This document shows, one piece after another, positions 31,400-41,689 of a DNA stretch of 64,000 bases; the first letter of the stretch is position 1, and every line of letters starts with the position of its first letter. The notes beneath the pieces were generated by a model. That model did not search any database. It was not told the origin of the DNA and saw nothing but the letters and a program-made list of their open reading frames with translations. The DNA lies in NCBI GenBank assembly GCA_018136815.1, contig CM030938.1:2953289-3017288 (forward strand), given 5' to 3'. This DNA is from Isochrysis galbana. Its lineage: Eukaryota; Haptophyta; Isochrysidales; Isochrysidaceae. Both the position numbers and the translations under genes were made by a program.

Positions 31400-31620
31400 C
31401 ATGCGCCCTCTCCTCTTTCATCTCTCCTCCTCTCTCTCCCCCCTCCCACTCTTCCCCACTCTCCCTCCCTCCATCCTCTCTCGCCCACCTCTGCTCCCCC
31501 CCACTCCCCCTTTCAACAGCAGCTGCTCCCCATTGCACACCCCTCCACCATCACCTCCTCTTTCCACCTCCCATCCACTACCCTCCTCCTCTCCCTCTTC
31601 TCGCTGCCTGCCGGACACCA
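31400..31620 (+). promoter_or_regulatory. CT-rich leader of the GT61-like gene
   Basis: About 210 bases of almost only C and T on the plus strand immediately precede the gene, matching the leaders of the other genes. Confidence 0.5.
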
Positions 31621-31696
31621 ACAAGTAGTGTGAGGTTTGTGCTCGTGCACAGTGTGAAGTTGGCGCCTGGCCGAGGCGCACCGACTGCGGCGCGTG

Positions 31697-33060
31697 ATGC
31701 CATCGCCATGCCGCACAGCCTCGACGTGGGCGGACGAGGACAAGGACATTGTGAAGAAGGGCAACAATTTCTACCACCTCATGTTCATGATCACTTTGCC
31801 TGCCGTCGTCGCAGCCGTACAGAGCGGCGCGTGCCGCTGCCCAGCTCCAGCAGACGGTGCGGACCGGTCTGCGCTCGTGCAGACACCATGCGAGTGTGGC
31901 TGTTTGAGAGTTGGCACGCCGCGCGTATCCGCGAGTTTGCTGAGCACGCAGCTATCACCTCTACCGTTCATCCACCAGGTGCCTCAGAAGCAAATTTCTG
32001 CGGCGGAGTATAACGCCAGCGTCAAGCTCAAGCGGTGCGATATCATCATGCCCGGCCGCTCCATGCACTCGAGAGAGCGCGGGGCGAGCACCTACATGGC
32101 GGCATGCGGGCTGGAGAAGCCTTGGGTTATCATCCGGTCAGTCTTCGCCACGGTCACGGGGCTGGACATGAAAACCCCTCACCCTCGGCTACCACTCTTG
32201 AACCCAGTGGACTCCATGCGCAACAGCACGGGGCACGCACTGATTGCGCTCTTCCAGCCACGTGAGTCGTGTTCGAGCAATCCCTGGAACGTCTCCAGCA
32301 CGGTGCGCGTGCCTTGATGTTGCCGCATTTACGGTAGGCTCCACTTCTCCCACACCGTTTCCTTGGTTGTGCGAGGAGTACTCGATGAGGTTATCACGTA
32401 GACCCATCCAAGGTGGAGAGGGATTGATATCCGCCAATGCTCATACCACCACTCACATGCATGCTGCACATGCATGCAAGTACGGACCGATATTGCCAGC
32501 GGCACCATTGACGAGTATCTGCGCGGCGCGTATACGCCACGTGATTGGAAATCGTGGCTGACCGTCACCAACTCTTGTTGTGTAGACACATCACGGAATT
32601 TGCGCGCACGCCGTTTCAGAAAAGCTCGCTCAATCTCGTGCAATATTCGAAGCCAGGGGCTGGATGACCCGAGTCCAAGATTATGCAACGTACGGCTGCA
32701 ATCCATGCAGACGAGGATAGCAGGGGGAGGCCCATTGCCCCCGCTATTCCAGGCGGATCTGCGCCAGCTTGGGCGCAAAGCAAATCCCACTGTTACTGAC
32801 TCGGCACCTCTGTCCTTCATATGCCCATAGGATGACAATGGTGGAGCAGATGCGCTCCTTTACCGAGGCGTCAGTCATCGTCTCAACGCACGGCCCTTCA
32901 TTGGGATACCTCGTGTTCGCACGTCCGCGGACACTGGCAGTGGAGGTGACTTTCCTTCTTGCTGTGCATATTCACTCTGCCTCAATCTTCAAGCGGCTTG
33001 TAGGACTTGTAACGAGCTCGCACCCTCACCTTTCCGTTCACCTAATATGCCCTGCGTGCT
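31697..33060 (+). CDS. GT61-like glycosyltransferase, fragmented gene model
   Basis: GT61 (DUF563) enzymes transfer xylose, GlcNAc or similar sugars in the secretory pathway. Several exons carry family blocks: NNFYHLMFMITLPAVVAAVQ near the start (about 31760), YNASVKLKRCDIIMPGRSMH..RERGASTYMAACGLEKPW (about 32010-32110), HITEFARTPFQKSSLNL (about 32588-32638), and, after an AG at 32829, TMVEQMRSFTEASVIVSTHGPSLGYLVFARPRTLAVEV. The last block matches the family pattern of a helix, then HG-x-x-L and Glu. Exact splice sites were not resolved and the C-terminus may lie in or beyond the assembly gap at 33164. The first in-frame ATG (31697) may not be the true start, because no signal anchor is seen. 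Confidence 0.55.
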
Positions 33061-33163
33061 GCTCCTGAGGCTCTAAATGCTTGAGGGACGTGTGGTGTGG
33101 TGCGCGAGGTTGGCAGCGAGTTCCGATGCTCACCTTGGACTTTGATGTGCGTTTCTTCGGTGC

Positions 33164-33263
33164 NNNNNNNNNNNNNNNNNNNNNNNNNNNNNNNNNNNNN
33201 NNNNNNNNNNNNNNNNNNNNNNNNNNNNNNNNNNNNNNNNNNNNNNNNNNNNNNNNNNNNNNN
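33164..33263. other. assembly gap of exactly 100 N
   Basis: One hundred Ns; a round number usually denotes a gap of unknown size. The sequence on its right is repeat-like (LINE/MITE debris), which explains the break. Confidence 0.98.
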
Positions 33264-33327
33264 CTCTTGTGCCTCTGGGTGGCCCGTTTCTTTATGTTTT
33301 GACGTGAGGGTTTCGTTGTTGGCGTGT

Positions 33328-34175
33328 CATCTCCATCGCAATAAACTATAAAGTTAGAAGTTAGTTGCATGGCGGGGACCGAGAGACGAGAGAGTCCTAA
33401 GAATGGCCCGTGATATGCGAGTGTCGCGCTCGCTCACCCTGTCAACACGAAAAACTTTCGATATGGGATTGGGAAAAAAACCTTTTACTTTTATAATCTC
33501 GCCCCACCCGTGGCTATGGAACATATCTTAGTAGCCACGCCCTTCCTCCAATTCCCTCATTTTCCGCCTTGCGGCAACTCCCCTTGTGCTCTACATAGGA
33601 CATAGGGGCTCAGATCGCGGGGGCGATGGGTTCGAGCGGAGTGCACCTGCCCCTAGCGGCGGGTTCTCATCTCGCACCCGCTTCCTGTGCCGCTAGCCGC
33701 TACGTGGCCAGTTTCTGCACTATTTGCGGTCGCGACTTCGTGCTGGTGAGTCCCTCCCGGCGTCATCCGGCTCGGTCCGGCGTTTTGGTTCAAGCGAGCG
33801 CTTCTCGACTAGGTCGAGTACCTCTGCTACTAGCTACTAGCTAGGTTGAAGTTCGTGCGCCCATTTTTCATTTTTAGCTTGCCTTTGTCACCTTCGATAA
33901 ACACAGGTGTGCTAAGCTGCAATGGGCTTTTGAGTTTCGGTTTCCTACCCTGAGCCGCCGTGCGAGTTCGCACGAGGCTGTGATTACTCGGCGGAGTTAG
34001 GCCTCTCACTAGGGTGGTGGCAACCTTATGCTATACGATTATAGTGGCGGAGCCTCTAAGATAGGGCAATGTATTGGTACTTGTGCGATTCGAATTCTAT
34101 TCTGTAGAAGTCTTTGATAATGTATTTCCACGCTATGACGTAGAGGGTTCTTAAACTGTTTCGATATGGAATTGC
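33328..34175 (-). mobile_element. LINE fragments, 5' end tip and 3' end, minus strand
   Basis: 33328-33352 resembles the LINE start (rc: ...TTATTGCGATGGAG). From about 34170 down to 33845 the sequence corresponds to the end of copy D's ORF (regions 28155-28480) with frame breaks. It is followed by the TAGCCACGCCC hairpin and T-rich tail at 33560-33476. It is decayed and cannot code. Confidence 0.65.
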
Positions 34176-34374
34176 TAATGGCCAATGGCAATAGTAGTAC
34201 TAATTACTAATGGCAGACCAAAGGCGCAGAGGGGGGCGACACGACTACGAGTACTCTACATAACTTCCACGCTCCCTCTTCCGGCCGAGTTACGAATCTC
34301 ATGTAGACTTCCTGGACCGCACAAAGCGGAGAGACTAGAGAAAGGACATCGTGCTCCTCTTTCTGCGATGAGGT

Positions 34375-35325
34375 TCATTGGCTCAACTTTGACTTGCGCC
34401 TTGTTGGCCCAGCTTCCCCTAGAAGCAACGTGTGCTCATCGTCATCGTGCACGTCGGAGGCAGCACGACCGGCACGAAGGAGTGCAACGGAAGAGCGCCA
34501 ACGGTCGGGTGCGCGCAGCAGCAGATACCCGTTGTTGGCCGAGTCGCTGAACAAGCAGTAGCCCGCGAGGAGGCAGAGCCAAGCAAGGAGGCGGATGCGG
34601 TCGGCGAGGATGGCCCATCGTGGAGTCCCTGTGCAGCACGGTACCTCAACCGAGCGCGAGTGTAGCCATGCCAGATGAATCCAAGGGACAAGCATAAAGA
34701 AGAAGGGGCGCATGCGCCAGCTCTCCAGGCGCGATGAGCGGTACGCCAGAAGCGAGTCGGCGATGGCTCTAGAGCAACCGCACCAGCGCAACAAGTCGGC
34801 GCACGCAGCAAATACGATGAAGCCGTGGGCAAGCCACCAGTAGGCCAGTTTTGCCCGCCGCAGCTCGGGATGTTCAGCACGTCCGAGCTGCATCAGACAG
34901 CCGGCCATCACGCTGGTGTAGTCCGTCTGTGCTGACGAGCCCTCGGCCTCATGGATGACACGGTCGCGGATTGAGCGCATCGACGCTGCAAAGACGCCCC
35001 ACACGCTGGCCGCGCCTTCGGCGGCAGAGGTCGAATTGGTCAGCGTGCGGTTCGACGCCGTGTACACCGCCGTGTATGGTCCCACCGTCCGTGTGTCCGC
35101 CGCACACGAGGCGGTTGGGCTCATCGAGGAGACAGCGTAGTCCTCGGCAGCGAGTGGCGAGAGGCTATGGAGTGCCCGGAGTGCGTTGAGGAGCACATAA
35201 AGGTTGATGGCGCTGGCGAGCCAGGAGACGCGCCTACTCCTGACTACCCATACGTACCGCCGCGTCAAGCAGCACCACCGCCGCTCGAAGTGCTCCTCCC
35301 ACCGGAGGAGCGACTCGAAGGGCAT
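34375..35325 (-). CDS. four-helix membrane protein, unknown function
   Basis: A single-exon gene of 316 residues. Hydrophobic segments occur at about 30-50 (VSWLASAINLYVLLNALRAL), 165-185 (YWWLAHGFIVFAACADLLRW), 215-232 (PFFFMLVPWIHLAWLH) and 255-275 (IRLLAWLCLLAGYCLF). The loop after helix 1 is Ser/Thr/Asn-rich with possible N-glycosylation sites (NRT, NST). The C-terminus is basic with a DDDEHTLLLGE stretch that resembles an acidic dileucine sorting signal. The start at 35325 is the first ATG (a GTG-initiated frame extends four codons further). A CT-rich stretch lies on the coding strand at 35425-35395. I do not recognise the family. Confidence 0.6.
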   Translation of the reverse strand: MPFESLLRWEEHFERRWCCLTRRYVWVVRSRRVSWLASAINLYVLLNALRALHSLSPLAAEDYAVSSMSPTASCAADTRTVGPYTAVYTASNRTLTNSTSAAEGAASVWGVFAASMRSIRDRVIHEAEGSSAQTDYTSVMAGCLMQLGRAEHPELRRAKLAYWWLAHGFIVFAACADLLRWCGCSRAIADSLLAYRSSRLESWRMRPFFFMLVPWIHLAWLHSRSVEVPCCTGTPRWAILADRIRLLAWLCLLAGYCLFSDSANNGYLLLRAPDRWRSSVALLRAGRAASDVHDDDEHTLLLGEAGPTRRKSKLSQ

Positions 35326-36088
35326 CTCGGCCGGCACGACGGCACACCGACGGACGCCCCGCGCGCCTCGACAGACGGAGAAGAGAAGCAGGGGGAAGGG
35401 CGGGAGGGGGGGCGAGGAGAGAGAGACCTTGTGATTTGTACAGGTAAAATACCTCCGTCGAGTCGAGGCGCCTTTCGACCTTTTTGTTCTACTAGTCTAG
35501 AGTAGTGACAAATCTTACCCCCCTTGCCAACAGTCACTCAGGAAATTCAGTAAAAATTCGCGACACGCGCGATTTTTGTATAAAATCTGGCCGGGCAAGC
35601 TTACTCACTCTAGGGTGGTAAACCTCCTCTCGTTGGCGAGAAAATTGCCGCTCGCGCTGTGGAAAATCTGGCCGCTCGCTACCGGCTGCGACTGACGCCA
35701 CTGAGGTTCCCCATTCCCCATGGACTATGAGGACCTGGACTCAGATGTGAGGGAGGCGCCAGGCTTGGCGCCACTCAGTTCGCCCTGGCGCGATGGCTCC
35801 GCGCGCCCGAGCAACGATTCGTCACTGGTCGAGCCGAGCGGCGAGCGGACGAGAGGCGCAGGATTCTGCGCGCCGTGCTCGGCCATCATCGATCATCGAT
35901 CGAAAATCGAAAAGGACAAGGCCATGGATGGTAGACCTAGAGAAGGAGAAGGAGATTGTGAAGAAGCTGTCGGAGGAGATGGATGAGCTGCCCGCGAGCG
36001 GCTGCAGCAAAAAGGAGGAGCGCAAGAAGGCCTCGCTGCACAAGCGCAAGGCGAACCATCTGGCGGCAGACAGAGCGTCAGCTGCAAG
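35326..36088 (+). other. spacer with possible truncated small gene
   Basis: AGAAAATT and AAAATCTGGCCG repeats (35582, 35668) precede an ATG at 35720. The frames around 35925-36085 encode a charged helix (LEKEKEIVKKLSEEMDEL..KKEERKKASLHKRKANHL) that could be a gene start truncated by the hAT-like sequence at 36089. A frame change is needed between the ATG and the helix, so I do not call a CDS. Confidence 0.3.
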
Positions 36089-36195
36089 TAGGGGTTGGCA
36101 GAAATATCCAAAAAATCGGACCCAAATATCCAGCAAAAATATCCGCAAAATATCCGCCAAGCCACCCAAATATCCAGGAAAATATCCGGCTCATG
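36089..36195 (+). mobile_element. solo hAT end with AAATATCC sub-terminal repeats
   Basis: It starts TAGGGGTTGGCAGA and carries seven or more AAATATCC/AAATATCCG copies, matching the left end of the hAT element at 42540. No matching right end was found within the next kilobase, so it is a remnant. Confidence 0.65.
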
Positions 36196-38050
36196 CGCTA
36201 TAAATAGCAACACGCGTTCACGCGCTATAGCTGTTGCGCCATGCTCGTGTGCCGGGTGCGGCGGGCATTGCTTTGATTTTCGAGCTCTAGCTCTAGCTAG
36301 CCCTCGTGTTCCTTCATACAACTACATTTGACATTTGTTTGTGATTGATGGTTGACCTCTTGACCTCATGGAAACCACAACACACATCACACGATACACG
36401 ATCATGACGTACTACTGGCGTTGATTGCGGTTGTATCGTACCACCGTGCTCATGCGACACATTGCGTGCGCAGGGCGTTGCGTTGTCGCGGTGGCTAAGG
36501 GCACGCGGCGTGGCTGCGCGGCTGCACGGCTGCGAACGAGCGGCGCGAGCACACGCGAGCGTTGCGCGTGTGCTGCTCGGCCAGGCGTGGCGTGTGGCGT
36601 GATGGCAGCGGGCCTGGGGCCTGGGGGCGGTAGGCGGGTCGGCGGATGGGTGACTTCGGCGAGGGTTCGGCGCGCGGCCTGCCCGATTGGCGTGGCCATC
36701 CGGGTGGGTCCGGTGTATTTGGTATCCGATGGGATCCCCCATTCGGATGGATCGTCGAAAACGGGCACGCAGCGCGCCCGGTCTCGACTTGAAGTTGAGC
36801 TTTTCAAGCTTTAGCGATTTTAGCGTCTTCTGTCAAATTTTTGATTACGTGTTGTTGTGGGGGCCCAAGCAAGGGGGGGGTCCGGGTCCTAATGGGCCTC
36901 GGATATGTGCTAGTTGGGTGTATTGGGAACTTTCTACCGAAAAAAACCCCTCAAGTTTCCTCACTTCTGAGATGATGTTTTTTCACTTTTTTCACCCCCT
37001 AATAAAAAAACACTGTTGGACCGCCCTACGACTTGGTCTCTCCACCACCACCTGGCAGCCCTTCCGATCGGCCGACGCGGAACCTCCGCGTTGGTCATGG
37101 ACGCGCCCGGCATTCACCGATTTTCTTCCCTTCTGCGGGCGACCCTCGTCTTTTCCCAAAATAGACGTCCACCGGCGGGGCCGGGCGGGGGGGGGGGGGG
37201 GGAGGTGGGAAGTAGAAATGAGGCGGCCTCAGAAAGACGCCAAACCTCTTCACTCCAAAGAGGAGGAGCGCAAGCCCTCTCTCCGGTGTGGTTCAGCGCC
37301 CCTTGTCCCACACATCCGTTATCCGAATGACTGTCAGTTTTTCCTGTGATTGGGCTCTTCCCCGACGGCGTCAATCGTTGGGATCCCGAATCGGCCAGCG
37401 TAGAGGATAGAGGAAGCGAAAGTGGTTTGTCTGAGGAGAGGCAGCGCACTCCTCTCTCGGGTGTGATGGGGCGCCCCCCGCCCCCCTGTCCCACCAGCGT
37501 GTCCGTTAATCCTGTTGCCCGTCAGTTTTGACTGTGCAGAGCCTCTCACAGAGGGCTCTCGACATGCGGGTGCCTTCCCTTGAAGAGTCTTTATGGGCCC
37601 TCCCCCTCTTTCTCATCTCCCCCCCCCGCCCACTCTCTCTCTCGCGCGCGCGCTCTGGGCGAGATCTCCTCTCGCAGAGATCTCATCATCATCTACTTCA
37701 TGGATGGTGAGGATAGGGTTGGAGAGAAGGGAGAAAGAGAGAGAAGAGGAGGCGGGGGGGGGGGGGGGCGGGGGGGGGAACGAAAGGGGGTGCCCGCGCG
37801 TCCCACCAGAGACTGAGTGGTGAGATCTCGCAGCTGCTCTCTCTCCCTCCCTCCCTCTCTCTCCCGCCCTCTCTCTCTCTCTCTCCCTCTCGCTCGCTCT
37901 CCCTCTCTTTCTCTCTCCTCTTTCTCTCTTTCTCCCTCAACCCCCTTTTCTCTCCCTCTCTTCCTCTCTCCCTCCTCCCTCCCTCCCTCTCTCTCTCTCC
38001 CCCCCCCCCTCTCTCGTCACCTCCCTGCTCCTTCCCCTCCCCCCCCTTTT
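36196..38050. repeat. repeat-rich spacer upstream of the GST gene
   Basis: 36660-37026 is the inverted relative of 30577-31030, ending in CTGTTGGACCGCCCT (37012-37026). 37060-37170 is inverted relative to 40000-40140 (shared ACGCGGAGGTTCCGCGTCGG and TCTATTTTGGGA). 37255-37345 and 37425-37530 are an imperfect direct duplication (GAGGAG..CTCTCTC-GGTGTG..TGTCCCAC..GTCCGTTA..CAGTTTT). The part after 37580 is C/T-rich and grades into the GST leader. No gene was seen. Confidence 0.5.
37830..38050 (+). promoter_or_regulatory. CT-rich leader of the GST gene
   Basis: A long run of CTCTCTCCCT on the coding strand, followed by a purine-rich GAGGGAGGG stretch (38090-38235) before the ATG at 38252. The pyrimidine then purine arrangement could fold into a long hairpin. 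Confidence 0.5.
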
Positions 38051-38251
38051 CCCTCTCTCGCGAGCAGCTGCGAGCAAGCGAGACCAAAGCGGACGAGCGA
38101 GAGGGGGAGGGAAGGAGGGGGACGGAGGAGAGGGAGGGAGGGAGGTGAGGGAGGGAGACGAGCGAGGGGACAAAGGGCGGGAGGCAAAGGGAGGAGGGCG
38201 AGGAAGCGAGCGCGAGTGAGCGTCACAGAGAGAGAGCCTCGCTCGGTTCAG

Positions 38252-39034
38252 ATGGGCCGTCCTGCAGCTGCGAGTGTCGCCCTCGCGCTCGCCGCATCAT
38301 CTGCGCTTGCGTACGCCGTCCACCACCTCCTGGTTACGAGGCGGCCAAAGCGTCGGCGCCGGTGCGGCACCCTGTGGGCATCTCCCGTCTCTACCTGCTC
38401 GCGCCGAGTGATCCTCGCGCTCGAGGAGGCCGAGACGTGTGACTATGTGTTCGAGCCCATCGACCTGTTGAAGCGGGAGCACAAGTCTGCGCATTTCATC
38501 GCGATGCAACCCTACGGCAAGGTGCCCGTCTGGTCTGAGCGCGATGGGCCACTCCTTCTCTTCGAGTCGCGCGCCATCATGCGGCACGTGGCGGCCGGCT
38601 CGCACCTCATACCCTCCGACCCGGCGCTCGTCGCTCTGATGGATCAGTGGATCTCGGTCGAGTACTCATACTTTTACCCCGAGTTTCTCCCCCTCTTCCA
38701 CGAGCGCGTGCTCAGCAGGATCTACAAGGGGTCAAACTACAAGCCGGATGAGGCTGTTTGCGCCGCACGAGTTGCTGCGCTCGAGCCCACCCTCGACCTC
38801 TTGGAGCACCACCTGAGCTCGACCGGTGGGCCCTACCTCGTGGGGTCGTACTCACTCGCGGATGTCACCTTTACGCCGTATCTTGACGTCATGGGTGCCT
38901 GCAGGCTCTCGGAACAGATCCAGGCGCGCCCAGCACTTGCTGCGTGGATTGAACGTTGCCTCGCGCGGCCAGCATGGCGCTACTGCCTCGACGGCACGGT
39001 GATGAATCGTGTCCGCCAAGAGACCCTGGGATGA
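38252..39034 (+). CDS. GST: phi-type glutathione S-transferase with N-terminal membrane anchor
   Basis: The 260-residue protein conjugates glutathione to electrophiles or reduces peroxides. An N-terminal hydrophobic segment (ASVALALAASSALAYAVHHLL) and RRPKRRRR precede the thioredoxin-fold domain. That domain begins GTLWASPVSTCSRRVILALEE, where SPVSTC-x-RRV is the phi-class active-site motif with the catalytic Ser. KSAHFIAMQPYGKVPVW and LLFESRAIMRHVA (the ESRAI glutathione-binding loop) follow. The helical C-terminal domain includes YLVGSYSLADVTFTPYLDVM. The anchor suggests an ER or plastid-envelope location. The start follows the CT/GA leader directly. Single exon. Confidence 0.9.
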   Translation: MGRPAAASVALALAASSALAYAVHHLLVTRRPKRRRRCGTLWASPVSTCSRRVILALEEAETCDYVFEPIDLLKREHKSAHFIAMQPYGKVPVWSERDGPLLLFESRAIMRHVAAGSHLIPSDPALVALMDQWISVEYSYFYPEFLPLFHERVLSRIYKGSNYKPDEAVCAARVAALEPTLDLLEHHLSSTGGPYLVGSYSLADVTFTPYLDVMGACRLSEQIQARPALAAWIERCLARPAWRYCLDGTVMNRVRQETLG

Positions 39035-40524
39035 CTTCGCCTCTCGGCATGAGGTGATAAACATGCTGTGCCACAATGGGCAACAAGAGACGCGGACACG
39101 TGAAATGCGCAGGAGACGTTTGCGAGCTGACGCTACTTTTTCTTCCCGTTTTGCTCACGAGATTCCGCGATGAGCTAGGTCGAGTCGGAGACGTCCACAC
39201 CCAAACTTCGTACTGCTATTATGCATCCTCAGCCATCAAATTGTGGCCTCCCGCCGGTTGGCGTGTCAGTGAGGATGCTCAACACATCGCAAGTCGCCTC
39301 CAACTTTCTTCAACGTTCGCCCTTGACGGCTGCGTTGAGAGCGAGCGAGCTGATTCCTCGATCTTCCACATGGTCCTGTACATTGCTGTGGTGCCAGTCC
39401 TAGCTGCCCGTCAAACGCGTCATTCCCACTACGCCTCGTGTTGCCGTGTGCTGCACGTGAGAACCACACCCTTGGCAATCACGTGATCAATTGAGCCATC
39501 CAATAGCGGACGCACCTTGTCGGTGTTTACATTGCTTTGTGATGTGTTGCAGAATGTGTACTTTGACGAGGAAAGCTAGACACAGGGGTGCGCCGGGTGT
39601 GTTGTCCCCGCGCATTGGAATTGTATCTTGAAGCTGCTGCCTGAGCGGCAAGGTGTGCATGTCGGCGTGAACGGGGCGCGCGAGGGGGGTCCCACCGCGT
39701 GAGCGTTTACCAAGGCGTTTTGTACCATGCATTCAAGGCCAAGGCGCCGAGTGTCTAGGCCGAGTGAAGTATATTTTTAAGGTTAAGGTTGGGGCGGTCA
39801 AACAGCTATATATAGGCCGGTCACTCACGGTTTTTAACCACTATTTTCCACCCCTCCTGGGTGTCCAAGGATTCCCCAGAGATCCCCCTTACCTGCCCCC
39901 CCAGACCCCCCCCCCCTCCGCGAACCCCCTCTACCCCACGAAAATCCATGGCGTCGGTGAGTCGGTGAGTGATGAGTGACTCCCGCGCTTTGTCCGGCCC
40001 ATGGAAGTCTATTTTGGGAGAATAGGAGGATCGCGCGCGAGAGAGAATCAAAGCAGTGAATGTCGGGCGAATCCCTGTAAGAAACGCGGAGGTTCCGCGT
40101 CGGCCGATCGCCGGCTGTCGGCCTCGCAATGGCTGCCAGCTGAACTATCGTTATAACGATAAGGTCGTTTGCCTTCATTTGGTACCCCTCGTTTCCAAAT
40201 ACGCGATGCGGGGCCACCACGAGGGAGTCACAATCCTAGGGGTGGGAGGGCGAGGGAGGGCGAAGGCGCGGGGGCGGCCCCAGTCTCGGCCGCGTCACAG
40301 GTACCCCTCCTGCCCCTGCGCCCTGTCCCTGCGCCCCTGCTCTCCCTCTTTGTCGACCCCACCTCTCCCTCCGCCCCCTCGACTCCGGAGTGCTCCTGGA
40401 ATGTGATTCCCGCCCGAGGTCGTATGCCTTCGTTTGGTACCCCTCGTTTCCAAATACGCTCCCGGTACAAAAAAATCTTCTAGTATTTGAGTAAAGGCAG
40501 ACACCCACCTCACAATGCTCAACC
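39035..40524. repeat. spacer with several repeats
   Basis: A GGGCGGTCAAACAG end lies at 39792-39805, and 40000-40140 is the inverted relative of 37170-37060. The hairpin AACTATCGTTATAACGATAA is at 40143-40162, and a 42-bp direct repeat (AGGTCGTWTGCCTTCRTTTGG..CCAAATACGC) is at 40163-40204 and 40418-40459. No gene is supported between 39035 and 40524. Confidence 0.5.
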
Positions 40525-41115
40525 ATGTCTACAAATGGAAGGGCGCCTGCTGATATAGTACTGAAGCGATTGGAATGGATCAAAAAAAAGATGGACGAGA
40601 ACTTTAAAAAATTCATCACACCTCTCTTTCCATATGCCAATTCTAAAACTGCCATGCAGGTTATAGCGGAAGCATTGGACAGCATCAGTCCGCCGCCGCC
40701 GGTTGGGGGCTCCCTGGCCGACCTAAGTTTGTTGACGTACACTGAAGAATGTAAGTTCTTATTCAATGTATTCAATTTCAAGCACAATACGAAAATTGAA
40801 GACACCTTACACTCCATTTGCGAGATTGATAAATCATTCACATTGGTTTATATTAGACACACTCTCTTGAGCAATAAATTCACTGAGAAAACAATCCTCG
40901 ATATGAGTCGTGACGTTCTGCTGGGTACAATCAAAACTTATGTCAATTTGGAATTGATTCCCCACCTCCAAGAATTGTTAGAAGGTGTCGATTCGGGTTC
41001 AGCTTCCCAAGTAAAGATTGAAAACAAAAGGCCGCTTATCGGTTCGGGTTCAGCTCCCGTAAAGATTGAACCCACAAGGCCCAGCAACATCAAATACAAA
41101 AAAGCTCGGTCCTAG
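40525..41115 (+). CDS. AT-rich orphan gene, 196 residues, two VKIE motifs
   Basis: The gene is clearly richer in A and T than its neighbours and uses AAA, AAT and TTA codons freely. The predicted protein is mostly helical (LKRLEWIKKKMDENFKKF, YTEECKFLFNVFNF, TILDMSRDVLLGTIKTY). It ends in a short tandem repeat, GSASQVKIENKRP and GSAPVKIEPTRP, each containing the psi-K-x-E pattern (VKIE) of SUMO acceptor sites, and then a basic KYKKARS tail. It sits just after two copies of a 42-bp repeat. I recognise no family. Its composition suggests recent acquisition, for example from a large DNA virus or mobile element, but nothing proves that. Confidence 0.55.
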   Translation: MSTNGRAPADIVLKRLEWIKKKMDENFKKFITPLFPYANSKTAMQVIAEALDSISPPPPVGGSLADLSLLTYTEECKFLFNVFNFKHNTKIEDTLHSICEIDKSFTLVYIRHTLLSNKFTEKTILDMSRDVLLGTIKTYVNLELIPHLQELLEGVDSGSASQVKIENKRPLIGSGSAPVKIEPTRPSNIKYKKARS

Positions 41116-41261
41116 GACACCGGGCCGAGCTCACCATGAGGGCGCTCCTGCGAGCAAGGGGATGCATGGTTACTAGTGCGTGCCCCCCCTCGATGAAAAT
41201 TCCAGCGGCCTCCTCGTCACGCATGACGTGGCCGCCGCGCAGCCGCATGCAGGACCTCTCC

Positions 41262-41564
41262 TCACACTTGTCTTGAAAGGATCGTCTTCAATGAGTGCAT
41301 TGGATGTATACCGCACTCCTCGTGTGTCAGCTTGAACTTCTTTTCGATGTCGTAAAAGCTGTGGTACGGGTCAATCTTGGAGATCTTGATGCCGCTGAAT
41401 CCGTCGACGTTCTTCACAACCTTGATCTCGAGGTAGTCGAGCAGCTTGCCGACGATGTCGACCAGCGTGACGAGAGCCGAGCACTGCGTGAAGGTCAGCC
41501 GGAACTCACCCGGAGCCATCTCAGTGCGCGCGCGCTTCGCGGCCATCGGGTTGATAGCGGACAT
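41262..41564 (-). CDS. partial ORF of unknown type
   Basis: A short CT-rich stretch precedes the ATG at 41564, and 100 residues follow: MAAKRARTEMAPGEFRLTFT, LVTLVDIVGKLLDYLEIKVV, DGFSGIKISKIDPYHSFYDI. The frame ends at 41262, but another frame stays open further on (CEERSCMRLRGGHVMRDEEA), so a frameshift or an unseen intron is likely. The beta-alpha-beta pattern is faintly like the N-terminal half of a sliding clamp, but I would not assign it. Confidence 0.35.
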   Translation of the reverse strand: MSAINPMAAKRARTEMAPGEFRLTFTQCSALVTLVDIVGKLLDYLEIKVVKNVDGFSGIKISKIDPYHSFYDIEKKFKLTHEECGIHPMHSLKTILSRQV

Positions 41565-41689
41565 TCGCGCGGGTGGGGACGGGAGGGGGACGCGCGAGGG
41601 GGGTCTCGAGGGGAGAGAGCTCCGGCTCTGCAATCTGACCCGATGTCACGATAGCGCGCGCATTCATTTCTTCCTAAAGGAATGAAGCA

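Noticed and set aside
36111-36195. CRISPR-like array because of the regularly spaced AAATATCC units
   Set aside because: Units are only 8-9 bases with spacers of a few bases, and they match the sub-terminal repeats of the hAT element.
37817-38251. 400-residue reading of the GST frame starting upstream
   Set aside because: The first 145 codons lie in the CT/GA leader. The anchor plus GST domain starts at 38252.
39266-39732. Small genes 3' of the GST gene
   Set aside because: Short frames on both strands without start context or recognisable features; probably 3'UTR and spacer.
41262-41564. PCNA-type sliding clamp
   Set aside because: The resemblance is faint, covers only about 60 residues, lacks the family's conserved blocks and ends in a frame break.
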